A stretch of 52,818 nucleotides of DNA from Sediminimonas qiaohouensis DSM 21189 (GCF_000423645.1 NZ_AUIJ01000017.1:1-52818); one strand, 5' to 3'; counted from the first letter of the stretch, positions 25,633 through 36,137 are shown. Made by a program: numbers and translations. The notes: generated by a model not told the origin, from the sequence alone.

Positions 25633-26706
25633 TCATGCGCTCATGTTGCCGGACATGACCCGCGACAGATGGTAGTCGGTATCGCCAAGCTGATGATCCA
25701 GCATCACCAGCCGCTTGGCGTAATGCGACACCGGGTATTCCCACGTCATCGCGATACCGCCATGCATCTGGATCGCCTCCTCGGCCACAAGCCGCGCCGC
25801 GCGTCCGATCATGTTCTTGGCCATCGACGCATAGCGGCTGGCCTGATCCCCATCCAGCTCCGCCGCCGCCTTGATGGTGATCGATCGCGCCTGCTCTATC
25901 TCGGTCAGCATGTCCACCGCGCGGTGCTGTAGCACCTGGAACTTGCCGATCGGCACGCCGAATTGCTTGCGCTGGCGCATGTAGTCCACGGTCGTGTCAT
26001 GGGCTAGCTGCATCGCGCCCACGGCCTCGGCGCACAGGGCCACGATCCCGGCGTTCTGCGCCGCCTCAATGGCGTCGCTGGCATCTGCGATCAACAGACG
26101 CGCCGCCGTGTCGTCCAACAACACCTCGGCCGCGCCGCCACCGTCGATCATGGCATAGCCGATCACCTGTGCGTCGCGCGCCTGCACCTCGAACAGCGCG
26201 ACTTTGCCCTCCAGCCGCGCCGCAACCAGCAGCACATCGGCCACCTGCCCGCCATAAACGGCGCTTTTGCGCCCCGACAGCACGTGCCCATCCCCGCGCA
26301 CTTCGGCGGCGCAGGCCACATCGGCGATGTCATAGGGCGCATCCAACTCCGACAGCGCGGCGGCATATCTCATCGCGCCCGTCAGCAGCCCCTCCTGGTC
26401 CGCCCCCGCCGCCGTCAGCAGGCGCGACGACAGCAGCGCCGCCAATACCGGCTCGGGGCACAGCGCCCGGCCTAAAGCCTCGAACACCACCGAGATGTCG
26501 AAGCCAGTGCCGCCAAACCCGCCTGCGTCCTCGGACGCCAGCGCATAGAGCGCACCTAGCTCGGCCATCTCGTCCCATTTCGCCGGGTCATGGCACGGCA
26601 GCTCATACGCCACCGCATTGCGATGCTCGATCGTGTACTTGTCACCCAGGTAGCGCGCCAGTGTATCAGCCAGCATGCGCCGATCATCAGTCAGGTTGAA
26701 ATCCAT
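25633..26706 (-). CDS. Acyl-CoA dehydrogenase, small-subunit type (PimD-like)
   Basis: 357-aa acyl-CoA dehydrogenase resembling the small subunit of pimeloyl-CoA dehydrogenase. It opens MDFNLTDDRRMLADTLARYL and carries RKQFGVPIGKFQVLQHRAVD and IQMHGGIAMTWEYPVSHYAK. It follows the large-subunit gene by 3 bases on the minus strand and ends the fadJ-pimC-pimD-like operon. It differs clearly from the plus-strand pair at 14514-16834, so the locus encodes two distinct dehydrogenase complexes. Confidence 0.88.
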   Translation of the reverse strand: MDFNLTDDRRMLADTLARYLGDKYTIEHRNAVAYELPCHDPAKWDEMAELGALYALASEDAGGFGGTGFDISVVFEALGRALCPEPVLAALLSSRLLTAAGADQEGLLTGAMRYAAALSELDAPYDIADVACAAEVRGDGHVLSGRKSAVYGGQVADVLLVAARLEGKVALFEVQARDAQVIGYAMIDGGGAAEVLLDDTAARLLIADASDAIEAAQNAGIVALCAEAVGAMQLAHDTTVDYMRQRKQFGVPIGKFQVLQHRAVDMLTEIEQARSITIKAAAELDGDQASRYASMAKNMIGRAARLVAEEAIQMHGGIAMTWEYPVSHYAKRLVMLDHQLGDTDYHLSRVMSGNMSA

Positions 26707-26709
26707 CGC

Positions 26710-27897
26710 TTACAGCTCCAGCATTGTCTTGGTCAGGATGTTGCGCTGGATCTCGTTCGACCCACCGAAGATCGATGTCTTGCGGTTGTTGAAATAGCGC
26801 GCCGCGTTGTTTGCCGCGTCCTCGGGACCAAACAGGATGTTGCCATCGCTGACATGGCCGGGAAACGGTGCCGCCGCCGGGCCAAGCGCCCGGCGCGCCA
26901 GGTCTTTCAACTCTTGGTGGATGACCGTTCCCTTGATCTTGAGGATAGATGTCTCGGGCCCGGGCGCCCCCTGTTCCTGCGCCTTGAACAGCATCCGCAG
27001 GTTGGTGATCTTCATCGCCTCCAGGTCGATCTCGGCCTGCGCGATGCGCGCCGCGAACAGCGGATCATCGATCAACCGCGCCGCACCGCGCCGCACCTTG
27101 CGCGCCAGCGCCTTGACCTCTTCCAGCGCCTGCATCGAAAAGCCCACGCCGGCAATGCCGGTGCGCTCATGGCTCAGCAGGTATTTCGCGATGGTCCAGC
27201 CCTTGTTTTCCTCTCCCACGAGGTTGGCAACCGGCACGCGCACGTCGGTGAAAAATACCTCGTTCACCTCGTGCCCCCCCTCGATCAGGCGGATCGGGCG
27301 CATCTCGATTCCCGGCGTATCCAGATCGACCAGCACAAAGGAAATGCCCTCTTGCGGCTTGGCATCCGGGTCCGTGCGCACCAGGCAGAAGATCTTGTTG
27401 GCGTGCTGGCCTAGGGTCGTCCACGTCTTTTGCCCGTTGATGACATACTCGTCGCCGTCGCGAACTGCGTGGGTTTTCAGGCTGGCAAGGTCGCTGCCCG
27501 CCCCCGGCTCGGAATAGCCCTGGCACCACCAGTCGGACCCATCAAGGATACGCGGCAGGACCTCTTGCTGCTGCGCCTCGGTCCCGAACTTGATCAGGAC
27601 CGGACCCAGCATATTCAACCCGAACGGCACGATCCGCGGCGCGTATGCGCGGCAGCATTCCTCCTCGAAGATGTGCTTTTGCACCGGGGTCCAGCCGGGC
27701 CCGCCGAACTCGACCGGCCATGTCGTCGCCAGCCATCCCTTGGAATTGAGCAGCGCGTGCCACTCCTCCATCATCTCCTTGCTCAGTTCCCCGCCCGCAC
27801 GCACTGCGTCGGCGATATGGGCGGGCAGGTTATCGGCCAGCCAGCCGCGCACCTCTTCCTGGAACGCGCGTTCCTCGGGTGAATAACTTAGGTCCAT
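26710..27897 (-). CDS. Acyl-CoA dehydrogenase, large-subunit type (PimC-like)
   Basis: 395-aa flavoprotein like the large subunit of pimeloyl-CoA dehydrogenase. Motifs include QGYSEPGAGSDLASLKT, NGQKTWTTLGQHA, and FGGSNEIQRNILTKTMLEL at the C-terminus. It lies one base after the bifunctional enzyme and 3 bases before the small subunit. Gene order (bifunctional enzyme, large, small) matches the core of pim operons for dicarboxylic acid degradation in alphaproteobacteria. A substrate such as a medium-chain dicarboxylyl-CoA is therefore possible but not proven. Confidence 0.89.
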   Translation of the reverse strand: MDLSYSPEERAFQEEVRGWLADNLPAHIADAVRAGGELSKEMMEEWHALLNSKGWLATTWPVEFGGPGWTPVQKHIFEEECCRAYAPRIVPFGLNMLGPVLIKFGTEAQQQEVLPRILDGSDWWCQGYSEPGAGSDLASLKTHAVRDGDEYVINGQKTWTTLGQHANKIFCLVRTDPDAKPQEGISFVLVDLDTPGIEMRPIRLIEGGHEVNEVFFTDVRVPVANLVGEENKGWTIAKYLLSHERTGIAGVGFSMQALEEVKALARKVRRGAARLIDDPLFAARIAQAEIDLEAMKITNLRMLFKAQEQGAPGPETSILKIKGTVIHQELKDLARRALGPAAAPFPGHVSDGNILFGPEDAANNAARYFNNRKTSIFGGSNEIQRNILTKTMLEL

Positions 27898-27898
27898 A

Positions 27899-30001
27899 TC
27901 AAGTCCCCTTGTTCATGTCGGCAAATGTCGTGCCGTCCTCGGCCATGCGCCGCAGGATATCGGGCACCTGCCAGTAATGCGCATCCTCTTTTGCGTAGGT
28001 CTCGATCCGGCGCACCAGTTCCGCGGCGCCAATCGTGTCGGCATAATGCAGCGGCCCACCCCGGAACCGCGGAAACCCGTAGCCGAACAACAGCACCATA
28101 TCCACGTCCAGCGGCCGCTTGGCGATGCCATCCTCGACAACGCGGGCGGCCTCGGAAATCATCGCCGTCATGTAGCGATCCACGATATCCTGATCGGTGA
28201 ACTCGCGCGGCGTGATCCCGGCCTTTTCGCGTTCCTCTTCGATGATGCGGGCGACATCGGGGTTGGGGCGGATGTCCTTGCCCTCGTAGATGTAATACCC
28301 CTTGCCGGTCTTGCGCCCGAACCAGCCCTCTTCGCAGATGCGGTCGGCCACCGCGCCGGAGTACCGCTCATTCGGATCGCGCGTGCCTGCCTTGCGCTTG
28401 CGCGTGGCCCAGCCGATATCCAGACCCGCCAGATCGCCCACCTTGTGCGGGCCCATGGCAAATCCGAACCCTTCAAGCGCCGCATCCACCTGTTGCGGCG
28501 TGGCGCCGTCCAGCACCAGATACGCCGCCTCCTTGCCGTAATGCGACAGGATACGATTGCCGATGAACCCGTCGCACACCCCAGCGCGCACGCCCACCTT
28601 CTTCAGCCGCTTGGCCAGCGCAAAGCCGGTCGCCACCACGTCCGGCGCGGTCTTGTCCGCCACCACGATTTCCAGCAAGCGCATCACGTGCGCGGGGCTA
28701 AAGAAATGCAGCCCCAGAACATCGGCGGGGCGGCTGGTGGCGGCGGCGATCTCGTTCACATCCAGGTACGAGGTGTTCGACGCCATGATCGCCCCCGGCT
28801 TGCAAATGGTGTCGAGCTTGCCGAAGATTTCGGTCTTTACGCCCATGTCCTCGAACACCGCCTCGACCACCAGGTCGACATCGGCCAAATCCTCCATCGC
28901 CAGCGACGGCTCAAGCATCGCCAGCGTCGCGTCGCGCTTGTCTGCGGGAAGTTTGCCACGCTTGACGGCGCCGTCGATATTGCCGGTGATCGTCGCCACC
29001 CCGCGATCCAGCCCTTCCTGCGCCACCTCGATCAGGCGCACCGGCAACCCGGCCAGCAGGCAGGACGTGGCGATACCCGATCCCATCGTGCCGCCACCGA
29101 TGATGCCGACCTTGCCGATGGGGCGCGCCTCGCCCTTGGCCTCGGGGATGTTGCTGACCGCGCGTTCGCCGAAAAAGGCGTGGATCAGCCCGGCCCGCTG
29201 CGGCGTGTCCATGCACTCCATGAACGCCTCGCGCTCAAACTGCAGGCCCTCGCTCAGCGGGGTTTTGGTCGCGGTATGGATACACTCCACGATCTTGTGC
29301 GGCGCGAATAGCAGCGCCTGGGTCTTGCGCAGCTTCTCGGCCGTTCGCTCAAGCGCGTCGTCATCCGGCGCGACCTGCAGATCGCAGGTGCGCCGCGTCT
29401 TCAACGTGCCGGCAGCCGCGTCCTGCGCCGCCCGGATCGCCACGTCGCGCGGCTCGCCAGCCTCCAGCCGGTCAATCGCCCCTGCCTCAAGCGCCTCCTG
29501 CGCGGGCACATGCCGCCCCGACAGGCACATATCCAGCGCAAAGGGGATACCGCTCAGACGCGGTAGGCGCTGCGTGCCGCCCGCGCCGGGCAACAGGCCA
29601 AGTGCCACCTCGGGCAGGCCCACGCGCAGCCCCTCGATCCCGACACGCGCATGCGCCGCCAGGCCCAGCTCGAACCCACCGCCCAGGGCGGTGCCGTGCA
29701 TGATGGCCACGACCGGGATCTCGCTCGCCTCGATCCGGTTATACACGTCGGGCAGGGCCGGCGGCTGCGGCGGTTTGCCAAACTCCTTGATGTCCGCCCC
29801 CGCCACAAATGTGCGCCCGGCGCCGTAGATGGCAATCGCCTTGACGCCGCCCTCGGAGGCCAGCCGGGCAACGGCATCATTCAGACCCTGCCGAACCGCC
29901 TGCCCGGTGGCGTTCACCGGCGGATTATCAATGCAGATCAGGGCGATATCGCCATCCACTTCGATCGAGATCAGATCATTCACCTGATGGATATCGGACA
30001 T
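27899..30001 (-). CDS. Bifunctional enoyl-CoA hydratase/3-hydroxyacyl-CoA dehydrogenase (FadJ/PimF type)
   Basis: 700-aa two-step beta-oxidation enzyme. The N-terminal crotonase domain has GRTFVAGADIKEFG and HGTALGGGFELGLAAHARV, with the catalytic glutamates in the ELGL and LPEVALGLLPGAGG segments. A Rossmann domain follows (VGIIGGGTMGSGIATSCLLA, about residue 300), then two C-terminal 3HCDH domains with HFFSPAHVMRLLEIV. The start ATG at 30001 (MSDIHQVNDLISIEV) has GAAAGG upstream; a longer frame to 30067 lacks homology. It is first in a minus-strand operon with the acyl-CoA dehydrogenase pair. Confidence 0.92.
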   Translation of the reverse strand: MSDIHQVNDLISIEVDGDIALICIDNPPVNATGQAVRQGLNDAVARLASEGGVKAIAIYGAGRTFVAGADIKEFGKPPQPPALPDVYNRIEASEIPVVAIMHGTALGGGFELGLAAHARVGIEGLRVGLPEVALGLLPGAGGTQRLPRLSGIPFALDMCLSGRHVPAQEALEAGAIDRLEAGEPRDVAIRAAQDAAAGTLKTRRTCDLQVAPDDDALERTAEKLRKTQALLFAPHKIVECIHTATKTPLSEGLQFEREAFMECMDTPQRAGLIHAFFGERAVSNIPEAKGEARPIGKVGIIGGGTMGSGIATSCLLAGLPVRLIEVAQEGLDRGVATITGNIDGAVKRGKLPADKRDATLAMLEPSLAMEDLADVDLVVEAVFEDMGVKTEIFGKLDTICKPGAIMASNTSYLDVNEIAAATSRPADVLGLHFFSPAHVMRLLEIVVADKTAPDVVATGFALAKRLKKVGVRAGVCDGFIGNRILSHYGKEAAYLVLDGATPQQVDAALEGFGFAMGPHKVGDLAGLDIGWATRKRKAGTRDPNERYSGAVADRICEEGWFGRKTGKGYYIYEGKDIRPNPDVARIIEEEREKAGITPREFTDQDIVDRYMTAMISEAARVVEDGIAKRPLDVDMVLLFGYGFPRFRGGPLHYADTIGAAELVRRIETYAKEDAHYWQVPDILRRMAEDGTTFADMNKGT

Positions 30002-30145
30002 GTGCGGCCTTTCTATATTAGATCGTCGGGCACCTATCGGGCACGGCGCACGCGCCCGTTCCCTCACCCGTTCGACGCCGCACGGTAGAGCCTTCGGGGA
30101 ACCTCGTCAATAAATGGAAATTCGTTTCGCAGTGCAGAATGCATG

Positions 30146-31840
30146 CTAGCCGATGATCTCGAACCGGGTCACATCGACCAGCCCCCGATCGGTGATCTTG
30201 AGCGCCGGAATCACCGGCAGCGCCAGGAACGCCAGCTGCAGAAACGGCTCCTCCAACGTGACACCCAGCGATGTCGCCGCCGCGCGCAGATCCGACAGCC
30301 GGTCGCGCACCTTCTCGAACGGCTCAAGACTCATCAGTCCGGCCACCGGCAATGCCAGCTCGGCCAGAACCTCGCCGCCGCGCACCACGACGAACCCGCC
30401 CTCGGTCTCGCCAAGGCGGGTCACGGCGCGGGCCATGTCGTCGTAATCCGCGCCGACCACCACGATGTTGTGATGGTCGTGGCACACCGTCGATGCGATC
30501 GCCCCCGCCTTGAGGCCAAAGCCACGCACGAACCCGGTGGCGATGTTGCCGTTGCGCCCGTGCCGTTCCACCACCGCGATCTTGACCAGATCGCGCGCAA
30601 CATCGGGGCGCTTGTCGCCCTCCTCGATCGTGATCACCTCGTGCAGGTGCTCGGTGATGATCTTGCCGTCCAGTATCCCGATCACATCCGTTTCTTCGCG
30701 GTTGCCCCCAGTGCGAAAGCTGGTCGCCGTGACAACCGGCGCATCGACCGATCCGCGCCCCACCGGCGCCACGTCCCCGCGCGCGGCGAATGCCGCCTCG
30801 GTCATCTCCTGCCCGGCGCACAGCACCCGCGCCGCGCGGCACTCTTCCAGGCTGTCCAGCACCACGATATCGGCCCGCCGCCCCGGCGCGATCAGGCCCC
30901 GGTCGCGCAGGCCGAACGCCTCGGCCGCCGACAGGCTGGCGGCGCGGTACACCGCCAGCGGCGAACAGCCTAGCGCGATCAGGCTACGGATCATGTAATC
31001 CAGGTGCCCATGCTCGGCGATGTCCAGCGGATTGCGGTCATCGGTGCATAGTGCCATGTAGGGCGCGGTCACATCGCTCAGAACCGGCGCCAGCGCGTGC
31101 ATGTCCTTGGAAACCGATCCCTCGCGGATAAGCACCCGCATCCCCTTGCGCAGCTTCTCGCGCGCCTCATCGGCTGTGGTCGCCTCGTGCTCGGTGCGGA
31201 TACCGGCGGCGACATAGGCACACAGGTCCCGCCCCGACAGCATCGGCGCGTGCCCGTCGATATGCCCGCCGCGAAACAGCTCCAGCTTGGCCAGCGCGCC
31301 CGCGTCCTTGGCCAGAACGCCGGGGTAGTTCATGAACTCCGCCAGCCCGATCCCCGACGCATGCCCGCGTAATTCTGCCAGCGCGTCCGCCTCGATCCGC
31401 GCGCCCGATGTCTCCATCTCGGTGGATGGCACGCAAGAGCTTAGCTGCACCCGGATATCCATCAGGGTATGTTCCGACGCGCGCTGGAAATAGCGGATGC
31501 CATCGACCCCGATCACATTGGCTATCTCGTGCGGATCGCAGATCGCCGTCGTCACCCCGCGCGGCCCGACGCAGCGGTCAAACTCGAACGGCGTCACCAG
31601 CGAGCTTTCAATATGCAGATGCGTGTCGATGAACCCCGGCACAAGGATCTGGCCGCTCACGTCGATCACCTTGTGCCCCTCGTAGGCCTCGCCGACGCCG
31701 ACGATGGTCTCGCCGCAAATCGCCACGTCGCCCGCGATCATCTCGCCGGTGGTCAGGTCAAACACCCGCCCACCGCGCAGCACCGTATCGGCGGGCGCGA
31801 TGCCGCGCCCCTGGTCTATCAGGTCGCTGAGGTCTCTCAT
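30146..31840 (-). CDS. ade: Adenine deaminase
   Basis: 564-aa amidohydrolase that converts adenine to hypoxanthine. Metal-site residues lie in [16 protein letters not shown] and in [11 protein letters not shown], and the C-terminal domain contains the conserved [11 protein letters not shown]. Length fits the bacterial Ade family of about 560-600 aa. The start at 31840 is supported by AAGGAGC at the right distance; an upstream extension to 31936 is not. It is divergent from the polyamine-type ABC importer at 32121, with a 280-base control region. The pairing suggests uptake and salvage of nitrogenous compounds, although the importer family is polyamine-like. Confidence 0.92.
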   Translation of the reverse strand: MRDLSDLIDQGRGIAPADTVLRGGRVFDLTTGEMIAGDVAICGETIVGVGEAYEGHKVIDVSGQILVPGFIDTHLHIESSLVTPFEFDRCVGPRGVTTAICDPHEIANVIGVDGIRYFQRASEHTLMDIRVQLSSCVPSTEMETSGARIEADALAELRGHASGIGLAEFMNYPGVLAKDAGALAKLELFRGGHIDGHAPMLSGRDLCAYVAAGIRTEHEATTADEAREKLRKGMRVLIREGSVSKDMHALAPVLSDVTAPYMALCTDDRNPLDIAEHGHLDYMIRSLIALGCSPLAVYRAASLSAAEAFGLRDRGLIAPGRRADIVVLDSLEECRAARVLCAGQEMTEAAFAARGDVAPVGRGSVDAPVVTATSFRTGGNREETDVIGILDGKIITEHLHEVITIEEGDKRPDVARDLVKIAVVERHGRNGNIATGFVRGFGLKAGAIASTVCHDHHNIVVVGADYDDMARAVTRLGETEGGFVVVRGGEVLAELALPVAGLMSLEPFEKVRDRLSDLRAAATSLGVTLEEPFLQLAFLALPVIPALKITDRGLVDVTRFEIIG

Positions 31841-32120
31841 GTCATTGCTCCTTGCATTCCCGGTCCGGGCGCGCAGCAGCCGGGTGGCATATTGCCAGTT
31901 GCGCCCCTTTTGCCCGCGCATCGTCAGAGCCAACATTTGCGTGGCGCGGCGCGATCACGCGCGAATTATGATCGTCGATGTTGACTTTCACGAAATCTGC
32001 CTGTCTTTATTTTACTATCCGATAAAAAACGAAAACGGAATGACCGACAATGTCGCAAATCTGTTTCATAAAACTGGCAGGTCAGCGAGTGCTTACCATA
32101 CCTGAAAACAGGGGACTGAA

Positions 32121-33200
32121 ATGAAACGTAATTCCTTCACGATCAACCTCGCCCGCTCGGCCGGGGTGATCGGCCTGATCGCCATGGCCCAGGGCACCAG
32201 CGCCGAAACGCTGCGCCTGCTGACGTGGGGCGGCTACGCACCCCAGGACGTCATCGAGAAATTCGAGGCCGAAACCGGCCACACCGTCGAGGTGACCAAG
32301 TCCAACAACGAGGAAATGATCGCCAAGCTGCGCGCCACCGGCGGCGGCGGCTTCGACCTTGCCCAGCCCAGCCAGGACCGCATCGCCGGTCCGCAGGCCG
32401 AGTTCGGCATTTACAAGCCCATCGACCTGTCCCAGATCGACAGCAGCCTGTTCATCCCTTCGATGCTGGAAGCGACCAAGAAAAACACCACCGTCGGCGG
32501 CGACGTGTACGGCGTGCCGCATGTCTGGGGCACCAGTGGCCTGGTTCTGGACACATCCAAGGCATCCACCGTCACCGACTACACCGACCTGTGCAACGAC
32601 GATGTCGCCGGGCAGGTATCCTACCGGCTCAAGCGCCCGACGCTGATCGGGTTCGCGTTCTCCATGGGGCTTGATCCCTTCGCCGCCTATGGCGACGAGG
32701 ACGCCTATACCGAGATCATGCAAAAGGTCGAGGCCAAGCTGAAAGACTGCAAGCCCAACGTCAAAACCTACTGGGGCGGCGGCGATGAACTGATGAACCT
32801 TGTCCGCTCGGGCGAGGTGATCGCGGCCATGGCATGGGATACCGGCGGCTGGAAGCTGAACGATGACAACGCCGACATCACCTTCGTCGCGCCCGATTCT
32901 GGCGCGCTTGGCTGGATCGACACCTTTGTTCTGCCTGCCAAGGGCCGCGCCGATCAGGCCGCCTATGACTGGATCAACTTCGTGATGCAGCCCGAGGTAT
33001 CGGCCATGATCACCGCCTCGGCCGGGAACTTCACTGCCTCAAAGGGCGCCGATGCCTACGCCTCGGACGAACTTAAGGCCAAGTACCAAAACAGCTTCCC
33101 GCCCGAGGACGTGGATAACATCAAGTGGTATCCGCCCGTCCCCGCCGGCCTCGAAGCGATCGAAGGCGGCGTCCTGGACCGGGTCAAAGCGGCCAACTGA
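32121..33200 (+). CDS. PotD/PotF-type ABC substrate-binding protein
   Basis: 359-aa periplasmic binding protein of the spermidine/putrescine family. Residues 1-29 form a signal peptide ending TSA-ET, and the mature start LRLLTWGGYAPQDVIEKFE is typical. It is the first gene of a binding protein, ATPase, permease, permease operon. The ligand may be a polyamine or another cationic or nitrogenous compound; ligand-contact residues were not resolved. The upstream region 31841-32120 contains TTGACT at 31981, but no convincing -10 was assigned. Confidence 0.88.
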   Translation: MKRNSFTINLARSAGVIGLIAMAQGTSAETLRLLTWGGYAPQDVIEKFEAETGHTVEVTKSNNEEMIAKLRATGGGGFDLAQPSQDRIAGPQAEFGIYKPIDLSQIDSSLFIPSMLEATKKNTTVGGDVYGVPHVWGTSGLVLDTSKASTVTDYTDLCNDDVAGQVSYRLKRPTLIGFAFSMGLDPFAAYGDEDAYTEIMQKVEAKLKDCKPNVKTYWGGGDELMNLVRSGEVIAAMAWDTGGWKLNDDNADITFVAPDSGALGWIDTFVLPAKGRADQAAYDWINFVMQPEVSAMITASAGNFTASKGADAYASDELKAKYQNSFPPEDVDNIKWYPPVPAGLEAIEGGVLDRVKAAN

Positions 33201-33291
33201 TCCGCGGCGCGCACGCGCGCACATGACCATACGCGGCACCCGCCCTCGCGCGTGGGTGCCGCATTCCGTTTCACCTGACGCAGGATACCCG

Positions 33292-34404
33292 ATGACCCCC
33301 GATCTGGAATGCACCGCCCTGACCAAGCGGTTCAACGACGAGGCCGCAGTGGACAATGTGAGCTTTGCCGTCCCCCAGGGGTCTTTCTTTTCCATCCTCG
33401 GCCCATCGGGCTGCGGCAAGACCACGATCATGCGCATGATCGCGGGCTTCCTGCCCCCCACCAGCGGCGACATCTGTATCAAGGGCCGTTCGATGCTGAA
33501 CGTGCCGCCCAACAAGCGCCCGGTGAACATGGTGTTCCAGCACCTCGCGCTGTTTCCCATGATGAACATCGAGGACAACATCGGCTACGGCCTGCGCCGC
33601 GCCGGCCTGCCAAAACCCGAGATCACCCGCAAGGTCGGCGAGGTACTCGAACGTATCGGCCTGCCCGGCGTGGGCAAACGCAAGGTGTCCGAGCTGTCGG
33701 GCGGCCAGAAACAGCGCATCGCCATCGCCCGCTGCATGGTGCTTGAGCCTGACGTGCTGCTGCTGGACGAGCCGCTCGGCGCGCTCGACCTGAAGCTGCG
33801 CGAGCATATGAAGATCGAACTGAAGGCGCTTCAGGCCGCGTTCGACACCACCTTCGTCTACATCACCCACGACCAATCCGAGGCGCTGGTCATGTCCGAC
33901 CAGATCGCCGTCATGAACAACGGCCGGTTTGAACAGCTTGGCGCAGCGCGTGATCTCTATTACCGGCCCGAAACCGCCTTCGTGGCGGGGTTCGTCGGCG
34001 ATACCAACCGCTGGCCCGCCAAAGTGGACCGGGTCGAGGGTGGCGCGCTGCAGCTGCGTACCGATAGCGGCCTGACCCTGCACGGCGCCTCGCACGGGCG
34101 GGCCCTGTCGCGCGGCGACCGCGCCGATGTCTATGTCCGCCCCGAGGCGATCCGCGTCGCCCACACCGCCGATGAGCTGTCCCAGTTCGACAACCGACTC
34201 TCGGGGCAGGTCACCTCGATCCTGTTCAACGGCGCTGCCAGTCGTATCCTGTTCCGCGACGACGCCGGGCATGAGGAGATCGAGGTAACCCTGCCGCAAT
34301 CGGGCGAGTTTGCCATGCTGGAAAAGGGCGCCCGCGTGCATATCGGCTGGTCGGGCGCACATGGCAACTGCTTTGCCGCGACCACCGCGGCGGCGGGGGC
34401 CTGA
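33292..34404 (+). CDS. potA: PotA-type ABC ATP-binding protein
   Basis: 370-aa ATPase of the polyamine importer family. Walker A GPSGCGKTT is near residues 37-45, Q-loop VFQHLALFPMM, signature LSGGQKQR and Walker B VLLLDEPLGALD, followed by THDQSEA with the switch His. A C-terminal TOBE/OB domain from about residue 240 is regulatory in this family. The start ATG at 33292 follows AGGATACCCG; the frame opens upstream but without homology. Confidence 0.92.
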   Translation: MTPDLECTALTKRFNDEAAVDNVSFAVPQGSFFSILGPSGCGKTTIMRMIAGFLPPTSGDICIKGRSMLNVPPNKRPVNMVFQHLALFPMMNIEDNIGYGLRRAGLPKPEITRKVGEVLERIGLPGVGKRKVSELSGGQKQRIAIARCMVLEPDVLLLDEPLGALDLKLREHMKIELKALQAAFDTTFVYITHDQSEALVMSDQIAVMNNGRFEQLGAARDLYYRPETAFVAGFVGDTNRWPAKVDRVEGGALQLRTDSGLTLHGASHGRALSRGDRADVYVRPEAIRVAHTADELSQFDNRLSGQVTSILFNGAASRILFRDDAGHEEIEVTLPQSGEFAMLEKGARVHIGWSGAHGNCFAATTAAAGA

Positions 34405-34407
34405 GCG

Positions 34408-35265
34408 ATGCGCGCACAGGCGAGATTGGGCTTCATCCTGCTGCTGATGCCGATCCTTCTGTGGCTAACGGCGCTGATCGTGATCCCGCATATCGACATG
34501 TTCCTGATCTCCCTGCGCGAACGCGTCGGCGTCGGCGAATATGCTACCAGCACCGCCAACTACCGCACGTTCCTGGGAGAGCCGCTCTACCTGGTCACCT
34601 TCGCACGCACCGCGATCATGGCCGTCACGGCCACCTTCATCACCCTGCTGATCGCCTTCCCGGTCAGCTACTACATCGCCAAGATGATCAAGGGCCGCCT
34701 GCAATCGGCGCTGTTCCTGATGTGCCTTGTGCCGTTTTGGGTGTCCGAACTGGTGCGCACCTTCGGCTGGATGATCCTGCTGCGCGAGACGGGCCTGTTT
34801 TCCAACCTGCTGCAATGGTCCGGCCTTGCCTCCGGCCCGGTAGAGATGCTCTATAACGACGCCGCGATCATGGTCGGGCTCGTCTACACCTCGATGCTGT
34901 TCATGGTGGTGCCCCTGGTCACCACCCTCGAAAGCCTCGATGATTCCGTGATCGAGGCAGGCTACGACCTCGGCGGCTCCGGCCCCTCAATCCTGCGCGA
35001 GATCATCATCCCCCACGCCACCCCCGGCATCGTGTCGGGCAGCATCGTCGTGTTCATGCTATCGCTGGGCAACTACCTGACTCCGACCATGCTGGGCGGC
35101 AAGGATAGCCTCTGGTTCACCGAGCTGATCTACTCGCAGTTCATCGTGCGCTTCAACTGGGAACTGGGCGCCGCGTTTGGGTTCATGCTGCTGATCCTGT
35201 CGTCGGTGATCGTCTGGGCCATGCTGCGCCTGACGGGTCAAACCCTTGAAAAGACAATGGGCTAG
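34408..35265 (+). CDS. potB: PotB-type ABC permease
   Basis: 285-aa inner-membrane permease with six probable helices. The cytoplasmic EAA loop is visible as DSVIEAGYDLGGSGPSILRE, the contact with the ATPase. It lies 3 bases after potA and 14 bases before the second permease. Confidence 0.9.
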   Translation: MRAQARLGFILLLMPILLWLTALIVIPHIDMFLISLRERVGVGEYATSTANYRTFLGEPLYLVTFARTAIMAVTATFITLLIAFPVSYYIAKMIKGRLQSALFLMCLVPFWVSELVRTFGWMILLRETGLFSNLLQWSGLASGPVEMLYNDAAIMVGLVYTSMLFMVVPLVTTLESLDDSVIEAGYDLGGSGPSILREIIIPHATPGIVSGSIVVFMLSLGNYLTPTMLGGKDSLWFTELIYSQFIVRFNWELGAAFGFMLLILSSVIVWAMLRLTGQTLEKTMG

Positions 35266-35279
35266 GAAAGGACCGCGCG

Positions 35280-36134
35280 ATGATCCCCACCATTCCACAG
35301 CCCCGCGCGATCCGGGCCGCTTATACCGCCTATATCGTGCTGTTCTTCATCTACCTCGCGCTGCCGCTCACCGTGGTTGCCGTGTTCGCCTTCAACGATA
35401 GCCAGTTCCCCTCCCTCCCGTGGGAGGGCTTCACATGGAACTGGTTCTTCGGCGACAAGGACCCCATGATCGGCGTCTTTCACGACCGCGCCATTCTGCG
35501 CGCGATCGGCACATCGGCCTTCGTCGGCATCTGCGTTTCGGCCCTGTCGGTGGCCGTGGGCACCTCCAACGCGTTCCTGTTCAACCGGTACCAGTTCCGC
35601 GGCCGCGGCCTTCTCTACGTGCTGATGCTGATGCCGCTGGTGATCCCCGGCATCGTGCTGGGCATCTCGATCCTGGTGTTCTCCTCGACCCTGGCCAACG
35701 CGGCGTGGGACGGCATGAAATGGGATATCACGGCGCTGCGGCCCGGCCTGACGCTGGTGGTGCTCGGCCAATTCTCGTTCATCGCCACGATTGCCACGCT
35801 GGTCATCTCCGCCCGGCTCCAGAAGTTCGACCGCACCCTCGAAGAAGCCGCCATGAACCTCGGCGCCGGCCGCCTCACGGCTGTGCGCACCATCACCATC
35901 CCGTTCCTCGCCCCCGCGCTGGTGGGGGCCTTCGTCGTGGCTTTTTTGATGAGCTTCGAGAACTTCAACACCACGCTGATGCTGGTCGGCTCCGACGCGC
36001 CGCTGACCATTGCCATGTTCGACAGGCTGAAAGAGGGCTCCACCCCCCTGCTCAACGCCGTGTCGCTCTTGCTGATGCTGGGCTCCAGCCTGCTGGCCCT
36101 CGTGATGATAACCTTCCAACGCCGCGCAGCCTGA
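35280..36134 (+). CDS. potC: PotC-type ABC permease
   Basis: 284-aa inner-membrane permease that pairs with the preceding one. The EAA loop reads RTLEEAAMNLGAGRLTAVRT. Opening residues IRAAYTAYIVLFFIYLALPL form the first helix. It is the last gene of the importer operon and converges on aroC, separated by a repeat-rich gap that probably terminates both transcripts. Confidence 0.9.
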   Translation: MIPTIPQPRAIRAAYTAYIVLFFIYLALPLTVVAVFAFNDSQFPSLPWEGFTWNWFFGDKDPMIGVFHDRAILRAIGTSAFVGICVSALSVAVGTSNAFLFNRYQFRGRGLLYVLMLMPLVIPGIVLGISILVFSSTLANAAWDGMKWDITALRPGLTLVVLGQFSFIATIATLVISARLQKFDRTLEEAAMNLGAGRLTAVRTITIPFLAPALVGAFVVAFLMSFENFNTTLMLVGSDAPLTIAMFDRLKEGSTPLLNAVSLLLMLGSSLLALVMITFQRRAA

Positions 36135-36137
36135 TAG

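Noticed and set aside
27977-29311. 444-codon plus-strand frame opposite the FadJ-type gene
   Set aside because: Antisense shadow of a recognised enzyme with no motif of its own.
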